Program-made: the position numbers and the translations under genes
The notes under the pieces: model-generated
The model's input: only the letters and a program-made list of their open reading frames with translations
Told to the model about the DNA's origin: nothing
Databases searched by the model: none
Shown: one piece after another, positions 1 to 6,737 of the stretch
Layout: each line of letters starts with the position of its first letter
Position numbering within the stretch: position 1 is the first letter of the stretch
NCBI GenBank assembly: GCA_003646045.1
Contig: QNDV01000111.1
Span: 1 to 7,219, forward strand
From: a bacterium
GTDB lineage: Bacteria; Krumholzibacteriota; Krumholzibacteria; LZORAL124-64-63
Direction of reading: 5' to 3'
Length of the DNA: 7,219 nt

Positions 1-134
1 CTCGGCGAACTCGGAACTGAATCCGTGATAGGGACTGCGATGCATTCCGGTCAGGAAACCCTCGACCACCAGTCGGGCCACCAGGTCCAGGCGCCCCAGG
101 CTGCCCACCAACTCGGGCGTTAGCAGGGTCTCGC

Positions 135-138
<4 letters not shown>
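1..138 (-). CDS. DUF58 domain protein, N-terminal fragment (runs off the window edge)
   Basis: The first 46 codons of a minus-strand gene are present; the rest lies beyond base 1. It starts at a GTG (138-136) that overlaps the MoxR stop codon in a GTGA arrangement, so the two are almost certainly translated as a coupled pair. The peptide starts MSETLLTPELVGSLGRL and carries, at about residues 27-46, the G-x-H-R-S-x-Y-x-G-x-S-x-E-F-A-E pattern that opens DUF58 proteins. In this family that segment precedes a von Willebrand factor A-like fold. DUF58 proteins are commonly encoded directly after MoxR ATPases and are thought to be their partners or substrates; their biochemical role is poorly defined. 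Identification rests on this short motif plus the neighbour. The catalytic or metal-binding part, if any, cannot be judged. Confidence 0.85.
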
Positions 139-1118
<980 letters not shown>

Positions 1119-1124
1119 GTCGGG

Positions 1125-1130
1125 TCCTTT
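1125..1130 (-). promoter_or_regulatory. Ribosome binding site that decides the moxR start
   Basis: Read on the minus strand, AAAGGA stands 6 bases before the GTG at 1118. It is the reason for preferring this start to the upstream GTG at 1199, which has no properly spaced purine-rich site. Confidence 0.6.
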
Positions 1131-1309
1131 AGAATGGCGGTATGGGTGATCACCGGGTCCCTGCACGATATCCGCGTGGCGGCCGATCGTCCAGTCCACC
1201 CCTCATGGTCACCGACGGTCGTACGCGTCCGCGGCAGCCAGGTTCCGGCTGGGCGATACCCTTCCATGATGCTACCTTGCCGACGATCCGCCAACCTCCA
1301 GGACCGTCC

Positions 1310-1315
1310 GGGGAG
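1310..1315 (+). promoter_or_regulatory. Ribosome binding site for the GTG-started phosphatase
   Basis: GGGGAG lies 8 bases before the GTG at 1324 and supports that non-ATG start; no ATG exists nearby in frame that would give the complete N-terminal region. Confidence 0.55.
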
Positions 1316-1323
1316 AATCGCCT

Positions 1324-2595
1324 GTGCAGAAAAAGCTCTACCGCACCATCGAACGGCTACTCGACCAGATCGACAATTCCCTCGGCAACGAACAGACCCT
1401 GGTCGAGGTTCTGCATGCCCTGGTGGAGAGCCCGGACATGGCCACCCTCGGTGTGATCAGTGGCCGCCTGTATCGGGAACGCGAACGGGATTACCTGCTC
1501 ATCGAAAGCCTGGGCGAGCACGGCCCCTCCATCGCCGGCAAGACAGTCAGCAAGGATTACCGGGTGGTCCAGGACATCGAGCAGCGACGCTTGTGGATCA
1601 TCTCCCCCGCCTCGCCCGGCTGGGACCCGCAAGTGGAGAACCAGTTCAGCGACCGGGACGCGGCCGCCATCCATCTGGGCCGCGATCCGTCCTACATACT
1701 GAGTCTGGGCCTCGACCACCACGGCAGCGAGGACGACCTGATGGTGCTGCTGGGCACGATCCGCGGCGCGGTGGGCGCCCGTCTGCGGGAAGAGGCCCTG
1801 GCCAGCCAGATGCGGCAGGCGGGCATCATCCAGCAGTCACTGCTGCCTGAGCATCTGCCCCGCCTGCCGGGCTTCGATCTGGGAGCGGTGAGCGTGCCGG
1901 CCGAGGTGGTGGGCGGCGACGTCTACGACCTGCAGCAGGTGGAGGAAGGGGTACTGGGCATCATGCTGGCCGACGCCAGCGGACACGGCCTCCCGGCGGC
2001 CCTGCAGGCCAGGGACGTGGTGATCGGCCTGCGCATGGGACAGGCGGAAAACCACAAGATCAGCGGCACCGTGGCTCGCCTCAACGCGGTGATCCACCGC
2101 AGCAGCCTGACCAGCCGTTTCATTTCGCTGTTCTATGCGGAGCTGGAGGAATCAGGCAACATGGCCTATGTCAACGGTGGCCACTGCCCGCCGCTGATGA
2201 TCTCCCCCGGGGGCGACGTCTTCGAGTTGATGACCTGCGGACCCGTCCTTGGTCCCCTGCCCGACGCCCAGTACCGCCGCGGCTACCTGACCCTGCGCCC
2301 GGGCGAGGTCCTGGTGCTGTTCACCGACGGTGTGACCGAGTGTTCGGGACCGGACGCCACCGAGGAGGATCCCAACCACTTCGGGCGCGAGGAAGTAATC
2401 CGGACCGTGCAGGGAGTACTGGACCAGCCGGCAGGTGAAATCGCCGCCGCCCTGCTGGAGCAGGTGCGCAGCTGGGGTCAGGACCGGCCCTTCGCCGACG
2501 ATGTGAGCGTGGTGGTGGTGAAGCGACTGGGGGATGCCGACGACTCGCCGCCGGCCGAGGATCTGACCCGGCTCTCCCCCGAGACCAGGCGGTAG
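1324..2595 (+). CDS. GAF-like/SpoIIE-family (PP2C-type) serine/threonine phosphatase
   Basis: This 423-residue soluble protein is predicted to dephosphorylate phosphoserine/threonine on a partner protein, like RsbU and SpoIIE, which act on anti-sigma-factor antagonists. Residues about 1-155 look like a GAF-type sensory region, assigned from fold-like pattern only. A helical linker with the IIQQSLLP pattern (168-175) is typical of RsbU-type enzymes. The phosphatase domain (about 183-402) shows the metal-binding motifs in order: VVGGDVYDL (195-203), ADASGHGLPAAL (216-227), FISLFYAEL (266-274), VNGGHCPPL (283-291), GPVLGPLP (306-313), LFTDGVTE (332-339) and ADDVSVVVVK (391-400). All expected acidic residues (D199, D217, D335, D392/D393) are present, so it should be active. 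It has a GTG start with a good ribosome site. No anti-sigma kinase or STAS antagonist gene is in the window, so the substrate is unknown. The last 118 bases overlap the opposing glycosyltransferase gene. Confidence 0.93.
   Translation: MQKKLYRTIERLLDQIDNSLGNEQTLVEVLHALVESPDMATLGVISGRLYRERERDYLLIESLGEHGPSIAGKTVSKDYRVVQDIEQRRLWIISPASPGWDPQVENQFSDRDAAAIHLGRDPSYILSLGLDHHGSEDDLMVLLGTIRGAVGARLREEALASQMRQAGIIQQSLLPEHLPRLPGFDLGAVSVPAEVVGGDVYDLQQVEEGVLGIMLADASGHGLPAALQARDVVIGLRMGQAENHKISGTVARLNAVIHRSSLTSRFISLFYAELEESGNMAYVNGGHCPPLMISPGGDVFELMTCGPVLGPLPDAQYRRGYLTLRPGEVLVLFTDGVTECSGPDATEEDPNHFGREEVIRTVQGVLDQPAGEIAAALLEQVRSWGQDRPFADDVSVVVVKRLGDADDSPPAEDLTRLSPETRR
2478..2595. other. 118-base tail-to-tail overlap of two convergent genes
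   Basis: The phosphatase stop (TAG, 2593-2595, plus strand) lies inside the glycosyltransferase gene, and the glycosyltransferase stop (TGA, 2480-2478, minus strand) lies inside the phosphatase gene. On the plus strand the overlap encodes the conserved ADDVSVVVVK metal-binding motif. On the minus strand it encodes a low-complexity Ser/Thr/Arg-rich tail of about 35 residues after the last family-like residues (ALYRL). The phosphatase frame is thus the constrained one, and the tail looks like read-through into antisense sequence. No intrinsic terminator with a U-tract is visible for either gene here. Confidence 0.85.
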
Positions 2596-4247
2596 AGCGC
2601 CACGGTCCAGGGTTGTGACTCGCGCAGGCCGACACCCTGCATGGTGCAGGTGTCCACCAGTTCGAAGGTTATGCCGTTGACCGTACGACCTTCCCAGCGG
2701 GGCGCCCCCTCGCAACGATCGACAAGCCAGGTCGGGCGCTTCCCCGTGGCGGGGCGCAGCCAGACACCGCTCTCCACCATCTCCTGGAAACCCATGCTCC
2801 GCCCGAGCTCCATGATCTCGGGGCTGACCAGTCCCATCAGGTCCAGCACCCTGCGCTCGCTGGCCCACCCCACGGCTCCGATATCCAGGGCGGCGACCAC
2901 CGCGTCCTCGGGAGTGTTCTCCCGCAACCATTGCCCCATTTCCAGGTAGCAGGTATCGATGCCGGTTCGCAGTTGGCGGGCATGGGGCACCACGTGCACC
3001 GTCAGCAGCCAGATGTTGGTGACCAGGGTCAACGCCGCGCCGGTGCCGATGACGACACGGTACCACTTGCGGTCACGCCGCGAGGGAGCCGCACCCACCA
3101 CCAGCCACTCGGCAACCACGCTCATGGCCAGGATCAATACCGGCGAGAGGGGCGACACGTAGCGTGATATGATCCACACCTGCCCGGCGGCATAGCCGCC
3201 CAGCAGGGCCAGGGTCCAGGTAGCGGCAATACCCACCATGGCCACCGGTCCCCACACCGACCAGGGGCCCGCCCCGGCCGCGGGCAACTCCGGCTCGTCC
3301 GGCACCGTGGGCGAGGGCACGAACCATGGCGCCTCGTCATCATGCTCAGAGACGCTGTTGCGAACCAGCACCATGGCGACGAGCACGCAGGCCGTCAGCC
3401 ACAGCAAGCCCTGGGTGGCGGCCAATGACTGCAGCGAACGCATGAGATTGGGCAGCAGGTCGAAGAAGGAGAAAGTCAGGGACTGGCTCTTGGCCGTGGC
3501 CGTACCGGGAAAGACGCGACCGAAATGCTGCCAGGCGTACAGGAACCAGGGCACCGTCACCAGTAACCAGCCGACGACGGCCGCCAACAGGGGAGCGTGG
3601 GGACGGGCTCGCCCGCGATCCTTCAGGGAACCGGTGGCCCCCACCCGGAAGTACTCGAACCACAGCAACCAGGGCAGGGCCAGCGGGGCAACCACCAGGA
3701 ACTCGGGCCGCACCAGGCCCACCATCCCTGCCGCCACGCCCCAGGCCAGGTATCGTTGCCAAAGTGGTTCGCGTCCCCTGCCCCAGGCCATGTCCCGGCC
3801 CGAAACCAGGGGCCACAGCAACACCAGCAGCAGGGCCGTGGCCAATGGCGTCTCCATGCCCGAGAAGGTCCAGCGCAGGAACCAGGCGTCCGCCGCGATC
3901 ACCACCAGACCGGTGGCCTTCCATAAATTCGGAAAGGTCAGTCGCGTCATGAGGATATCCACCAGCAGGATCACCAGCAGCCCGGACAGGGCCCCTGCCA
4001 CCCAGGCCGCCGTGGCCGGAGCCAACCCCAGTTTCAACAGCAGGGCCAGCCCAAAGATCCAGCCGGGACTGGTGGCCCCGTAGGTGCTGTCACCGGGATT
4101 GAAGGCGAATTCTCCCCGCTCCAGCAGATTGCGGGCGTAGCGCAGGTGGATATAGGTATCGTCGGTGATGTAGTCGCGCAGCAACCAGCCTGCGGTGGCC
4201 AGTACGGTCAACGCCAAGAGGAGCCTGATCAGGCGCGCGCGTCCCAT
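2478..4247 (-). CDS. GT-C superfamily membrane glycosyltransferase (putative)
   Basis: This 589-residue integral membrane protein probably transfers a sugar from a polyprenyl-phosphate donor on the outer face of the cytoplasmic membrane. It has roughly 10-12 hydrophobic segments (for example 7-24, 64-80, 84-104, 132-147, 218-238, 278-296, 332-352, 366-385, 398-418). The first external loop carries the acidic pair D29-D30 in TDDTYIHLRYARNL, followed by the FNPGDSTYGATSPGW pattern (49-63), as in GT-C enzymes of the arabinofuranosyl- and mannosyltransferase-like type. WTFSGMETPLA (126-136) is also family-like. A soluble C-terminal region (about 425-554) contains NTPEDAVVAALDIGAVGW (444-461) and RRVLDLMGLVSPE (465-477), often seen at the end of these proteins. 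The last 35 residues are low complexity. The ATG at 4247 is fixed by an in-frame TGA 9 bases upstream. No Shine-Dalgarno is seen, and the stop of the upstream gene lies 1 base away, so translation is probably coupled. Acceptor and sugar are unknown. Confidence 0.8.
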   Translation of the reverse strand: MGRARLIRLLLALTVLATAGWLLRDYITDDTYIHLRYARNLLERGEFAFNPGDSTYGATSPGWIFGLALLLKLGLAPATAAWVAGALSGLLVILLVDILMTRLTFPNLWKATGLVVIAADAWFLRWTFSGMETPLATALLLVLLWPLVSGRDMAWGRGREPLWQRYLAWGVAAGMVGLVRPEFLVVAPLALPWLLWFEYFRVGATGSLKDRGRARPHAPLLAAVVGWLLVTVPWFLYAWQHFGRVFPGTATAKSQSLTFSFFDLLPNLMRSLQSLAATQGLLWLTACVLVAMVLVRNSVSEHDDEAPWFVPSPTVPDEPELPAAGAGPWSVWGPVAMVGIAATWTLALLGGYAAGQVWIISRYVSPLSPVLILAMSVVAEWLVVGAAPSRRDRKWYRVVIGTGAALTLVTNIWLLTVHVVPHARQLRTGIDTCYLEMGQWLRENTPEDAVVAALDIGAVGWASERRVLDLMGLVSPEIMELGRSMGFQEMVESGVWLRPATGKRPTWLVDRCEGAPRWEGRTVNGITFELVDTCTMQGVGLRESQPWTVALYRLVSGESRVRSSAGGESSASPSRFTTTTLTSSAKGRS

Positions 4248-4248
4248 A

Positions 4249-5412
4249 TCAGGTCAGGAACATGGGCAGGTTCTGCACCCGCCGGATGATCGGCTGGTAC
4301 TCGTCCTTGTCGTAGTAGCGATCAACATCCACCCGTTTGATTCCTCCCATGACGGAGCTCAGGCCCACGGTAGTGTACTTTCCGTTCTGTAGCGCGGTCA
4401 TCAGGCCGCTGGCGCCATCGAGAAGCATGTCCATGGCCAGGTTACCGTAATTCATGGCCACCATGCGGTCCAGCGAGTCCGGAGCGCCGCAGCGCATCAT
4501 GTATCCCAGGGGTTGATAGGTGACATCGCGACCGGTCAGCTCCTTGATCCGCCGGGAAGTCCACTGGCCGATGCCCCCCAGCTTCTTGTGGCCGTAGGCA
4601 TCCTCCTCCCCCGATTCGAACACGCGGCCACCGGTGGGTACGGCGCCCTCGCTGATGGTCATGATGGCGTAGTCGGAAGGATTGTGGTCCCGGTCCCTGA
4701 CCACCATCTCGGCCAGCTTCTCCACGTCGAAGGGTACTTCCGAGATCACCGCCCGATCGACCTGGGCGAGGTAGCTGGCGATGAGGGAGGTCTCGCCGCT
4801 GTTGCGACCGAACAGCTCGACCACCCCGATGCGTTCGTGGCTGCCGATAGGCGTCCTGAGGTCATTGATCATCCCCACCGAACGCGTGATGGCCGTACCG
4901 AAGCCGATGCAGTAGTCGGTCCCGAAGACATCATTGTCCATGGTCTTGGGTATGGCGATCTGGGGATAGCCGGCCTGGTTCAGATGGGCCGCATAGCTGA
5001 GTGTGTCATCACCGCCGATGGGAATCAGGGCGTCGATTTCCAGGAATTCGAGATTGGCCACCACGGTGTCCGTGATGTCCGCGGGGTAGGTCTGGCCGTC
5101 CGTTTTCAGGTGCGCCGGCATATCGGGCTCGCGGACCTTGGCCGGATTGGTGCGCGAGGTGTGCAGGAAGGTGCCGCCGGTGCGGTCGATAGTACGTACG
5201 CGACCGTAATTCAGGTCCGTGACCCATTCACGGTTCCAGTCGGGATCACCGTCGATACGGTAGTTGGCCAGGCCGTCCCAGCCCCGCCGGAAACCCAGGA
5301 CCTCTATGTCCTCCTTGTGGGCGCGGTACACCACCTGCTTAATGGCCGAATTGAGGCCGGGAACATCTCCTCCACCGGTCAGGATGGCAATACGTTTGAT
5401 GCGCCTTCTCAT
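4249..5412 (-). CDS. 6-phosphofructokinase, PPi-type residues
   Basis: This 387-residue cytoplasmic enzyme phosphorylates fructose 6-phosphate to fructose 1,6-bisphosphate. It shows the N-terminal nucleotide/phosphate loop [14 protein letters not shown] (11-24), GGTFLHTSR (79-87), the donor-binding GGDDT (133-137), the catalytic PKTMDND (155-161, catalytic base D159), [10 protein letters not shown] (201-210) and ISEG (253-256). The residue equivalent to E. coli PfkA Gly104 is Asp (D136), and that equivalent to Gly124 is Lys (K156). In the family, the Asp+Lys combination marks pyrophosphate-dependent enzymes, which catalyse a reversible step, whereas Gly at 104 marks ATP users. At 387 residues it is longer than the 320 of PfkA and is probably a divergent group with a C-terminal extension. 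AGGGAG (5421-5426 on the plus-strand numbering) stands 8 bases before the ATG. It lies 107 bases after adenosine deaminase and is followed 1 base later by the glycosyltransferase gene. ATP use cannot be excluded by sequence alone. Confidence 0.93.
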   Translation of the reverse strand: MRRRIKRIAILTGGGDVPGLNSAIKQVVYRAHKEDIEVLGFRRGWDGLANYRIDGDPDWNREWVTDLNYGRVRTIDRTGGTFLHTSRTNPAKVREPDMPAHLKTDGQTYPADITDTVVANLEFLEIDALIPIGGDDTLSYAAHLNQAGYPQIAIPKTMDNDVFGTDYCIGFGTAITRSVGMINDLRTPIGSHERIGVVELFGRNSGETSLIASYLAQVDRAVISEVPFDVEKLAEMVVRDRDHNPSDYAIMTISEGAVPTGGRVFESGEEDAYGHKKLGGIGQWTSRRIKELTGRDVTYQPLGYMMRCGAPDSLDRMVAMNYGNLAMDMLLDGASGLMTALQNGKYTTVGLSSVMGGIKRVDVDRYYDKDEYQPIIRRVQNLPMFLT

Positions 5413-5459
5413 GATCGGGGCTCCCTGCCCTGGCTGGTGGATTTGCGGTTTGTGACAGG

Positions 5460-5488
5460 AACTTAACCCGGCCCGTGGCGGGAGGCAA
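5460..5488 (-). promoter_or_regulatory. Candidate sigma70-type promoter for the phosphofructokinase gene
   Basis: On the minus strand TTGCCT (5488-5483; four of six -35 matches) and TAAGTT (5465-5460; three of six -10 matches, including the first two bases and the last) are 17 bases apart. They lie in the 107-base gap after the adenosine deaminase stop and leave a leader of about 40 bases. The match is weak, and read-through from the upstream gene is equally possible. The gap holds no clear terminator: only a 4-base-pair CCCG-CCA-CGGG hairpin without a T-run. Confidence 0.3.
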
Positions 5489-5519
5489 GATCAGCGGGGG
5501 GTGCCAGGATCGGCCCGTC

Positions 5520-6554
5520 TCAGGCAGAGGTCGGAAAGTCCCCGCAGCAGCCCGAGGCCAGGAACGTCCCCCCACAGGACATCTTCGCCAGGCGAACCAC
5601 ATCGTCCTGCGTGAGCCCGAACAGGTCCATGGCCAGTTCGTACTCCCGGCTCAGGGTGGTACTGCTGACGGTGGGGTTGTCCGTGCAGAGAGCGACGTTG
5701 ATCCCCGCGTCAAGGAATTTCGGCAGGGGGTGACTGGCCAGGTCGGTCACGGCCCCGGTCTGCAGGTTGGACGATAGGCAGACCTCGATCCAGGTACCGT
5801 CGGACGCCAGGCGCTTCATGAGCTCGGGATCCTCGACCGCGCTGGTGCCATGTCCTATGCGATGGGGTCCCAGATGCTCGATGGCCTCCCAGATACGCTC
5901 GGGCCCCTCACTCTCCCCGGCATGGGTGGTCTTTTTCAAGCCCATGCGGTCGGCCAGTTCGTAGGCGCCGGTAAACAGGATGGGCGGAAAAGGGGCCTCG
6001 GGCCCGGCGATATCAAAGCCTATGACCCCCACGTTGTCGTGGAAATCCTCCCGTTCGCCGATGATCTCGCGCAACAGGATACGCGCCATGTTGCCGCCGT
6101 GGCTGCGCATGGCGATGACCACTATGCCGCAGTGGAAATCAGGGTGAACGGTCTGGAAGCGCGTCAGACCCTTCCTGGTGGCGTGGATGGTCTGGCGCGT
6201 GGTCAAACCGGCGCGGCGGTGGATCAGGGGATTGGTACGCAATTCGAGCAGACGCACGCCATCGTTGTAGGCGTCCTCGGCCAGTTCGTAGGCCACGCGC
6301 TCGATGGTATCGTAGAACTGGGTGTACTGCAGGGGTACGTGGAACTTGTCCAGGTAGTCCAGCAGCGTGCTGTCCCGCGTGTCGTCCCATTGCAGGTAGT
6401 GACAGAACTGCTTGAAGTCCAGGCCCGGCACGGCGCTGTAGTAGCGTTCGGAAAGCTCCCACAGCGTGGCCGGACGCACCGAGCCGTCAAAGTGGCGGTG
6501 CAGATCAGCCAGGGGCAGGGACCGGATGAAGGCTTGACGATCCTCGGGGGTCAT
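5520..6554 (-). CDS. add: Adenosine deaminase
   Basis: This 344-residue zinc enzyme of the metal-dependent amidohydrolase superfamily should hydrolyse adenosine (and deoxyadenosine) to inosine and ammonia in purine salvage. The metal and catalytic set is complete: H19 and H21 in LHRHFDGS (18-25), H211 and E214 in TTHAGE (209-214), H235 in IGHGTS (233-238), and D291 in CTDNPTVSSTTLSREY (290-305). FDIAGPE (180-186) and SSNLQTGAV (261-269) match substrate-side segments of the family. Asn after the metal Asp, rather than the second Asp of animal enzymes, is common in bacterial members. The ATG at 6554 has GAGGT at 6561-6565 (minus strand), 7 bases upstream. The C-terminus is odd: after KMSCGGTF it ends quickly with two adjacent cysteines (336-337) and lacks the usual helical tail, but the active site is unaffected. 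It could act on a related aminopurine such as adenine or a modified adenosine; adenosine is the most likely substrate. Confidence 0.92.
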   Translation of the reverse strand: MTPEDRQAFIRSLPLADLHRHFDGSVRPATLWELSERYYSAVPGLDFKQFCHYLQWDDTRDSTLLDYLDKFHVPLQYTQFYDTIERVAYELAEDAYNDGVRLLELRTNPLIHRRAGLTTRQTIHATRKGLTRFQTVHPDFHCGIVVIAMRSHGGNMARILLREIIGEREDFHDNVGVIGFDIAGPEAPFPPILFTGAYELADRMGLKKTTHAGESEGPERIWEAIEHLGPHRIGHGTSAVEDPELMKRLASDGTWIEVCLSSNLQTGAVTDLASHPLPKFLDAGINVALCTDNPTVSSTTLSREYELAMDLFGLTQDDVVRLAKMSCGGTFLASGCCGDFPTSA

Positions 6555-6643
6555 GGAAGTACCTCGGGGCTGGGGGACCGGGTTGCACGACAGGGTAGGC
6601 GCGGGGTGGCGGGGTGTCCAGAGGCAAGGGAGTACGTATGTTG

Positions 6644-6672
6644 TGGACGCCCGCCCTTTGTGTTCTTAGAAT
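6644..6672 (+). promoter_or_regulatory. Predicted sigma70-type promoter for the NAD synthetase gene
   Basis: TGGACG (6644-6649; four of six -35 matches) and TAGAAT (6667-6672; five of six -10 matches) are separated by an ideal 17 bases. Transcription would start near 6679, giving a leader of about 60 bases. This is the best promoter match in the window. Confidence 0.5.
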
Positions 6673-6695
6673 GTGCCCGCGCAACAACCAGATCC

Positions 6696-6711
6696 GGGGC
6701 CCCGCGGCCCC
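6696..6711 (+). repeat. GC-only inverted repeat (hairpin) in the NAD synthetase leader
   Basis: GGGGCC (6696-6701) and GGCCCC (6706-6711) are perfect reverse complements around the 4-base loop CCGC. The hairpin would form in the leader RNA downstream of the predicted start, ending 11 bases before the ribosome site. There is no T-run, so it is not an ordinary terminator. It could protect the 5' end or mark an operator, or be chance in G+C-rich DNA. Confidence 0.35.
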
Positions 6712-6722
6712 ACCCGCTAACC

Positions 6723-6730
6723 GGAGGGAG
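6723..6730 (+). promoter_or_regulatory. Strong Shine-Dalgarno of the NAD synthetase gene
   Basis: GGAGGGAG stands 7 bases before the ATG at 6738, the strongest ribosome site in the window, and fixes the start. Confidence 0.7.
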
Positions 6731-6737
6731 AAGCGGC

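Larger units (their letters stand above)
1119..1323. other. Divergent intergenic region between moxR and the phosphatase gene
   Basis: These 205 bases must contain the start signals for both the minus-strand MoxR-DUF58 pair and the plus-strand phosphatase. On the plus strand TAGAAT at 1130-1135 matches a sigma70 -10 box at five of six positions, but no convincing -35 lies 16-18 bases upstream, and it would place a roughly 180-base leader before the phosphatase. I see no convincing sigma54 (GG-N10-GC) element, inverted repeat or riboswitch. An open frame continues from moxR up to 1199 but looks non-coding. Confidence 0.5.
6555..6737. other. Divergent intergenic region between add and the NAD synthetase gene
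   Basis: These 183 bases separate the adenosine deaminase start (minus strand) from the NAD synthetase start (plus strand). They hold a good plus-strand promoter (6644-6672), a leader hairpin (6696-6711) and a strong Shine-Dalgarno, listed separately. No convincing promoter for the adenosine deaminase direction is visible, and I see no known operator or riboswitch fold. Confidence 0.5.

Noticed and set aside
1130..1135. TAGAAT as a -10 box for the phosphatase gene
   Set aside because: No acceptable -35 lies 16-18 bases upstream, and it sits next to the moxR ribosome site about 190 bases before the gene; kept only as a remark on the intergenic region.
2152..3066. 304-codon minus-strand open frame spanning the convergent junction
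   Set aside because: It overlaps both the phosphatase and the glycosyltransferase in other frames and its Gly/His/Arg-rich product has no motif.
3238..4083. 281-codon plus-strand open frame opposite the glycosyltransferase gene
   Set aside because: It lies entirely antisense to a membrane protein with clear family motifs, has a compositionally odd product and no ribosome site or family pattern.
4513..5466. 317-codon plus-strand open frame opposite the phosphofructokinase gene
   Set aside because: It mirrors the phosphofructokinase codons, so the long frame is a by-product of codon bias; no recognisable domain.
5466..5482. Terminator after adenosine deaminase
   Set aside because: Only a 4-base-pair stem is possible (CCCG-CCA-CGGG) and no T-run follows on the minus strand.
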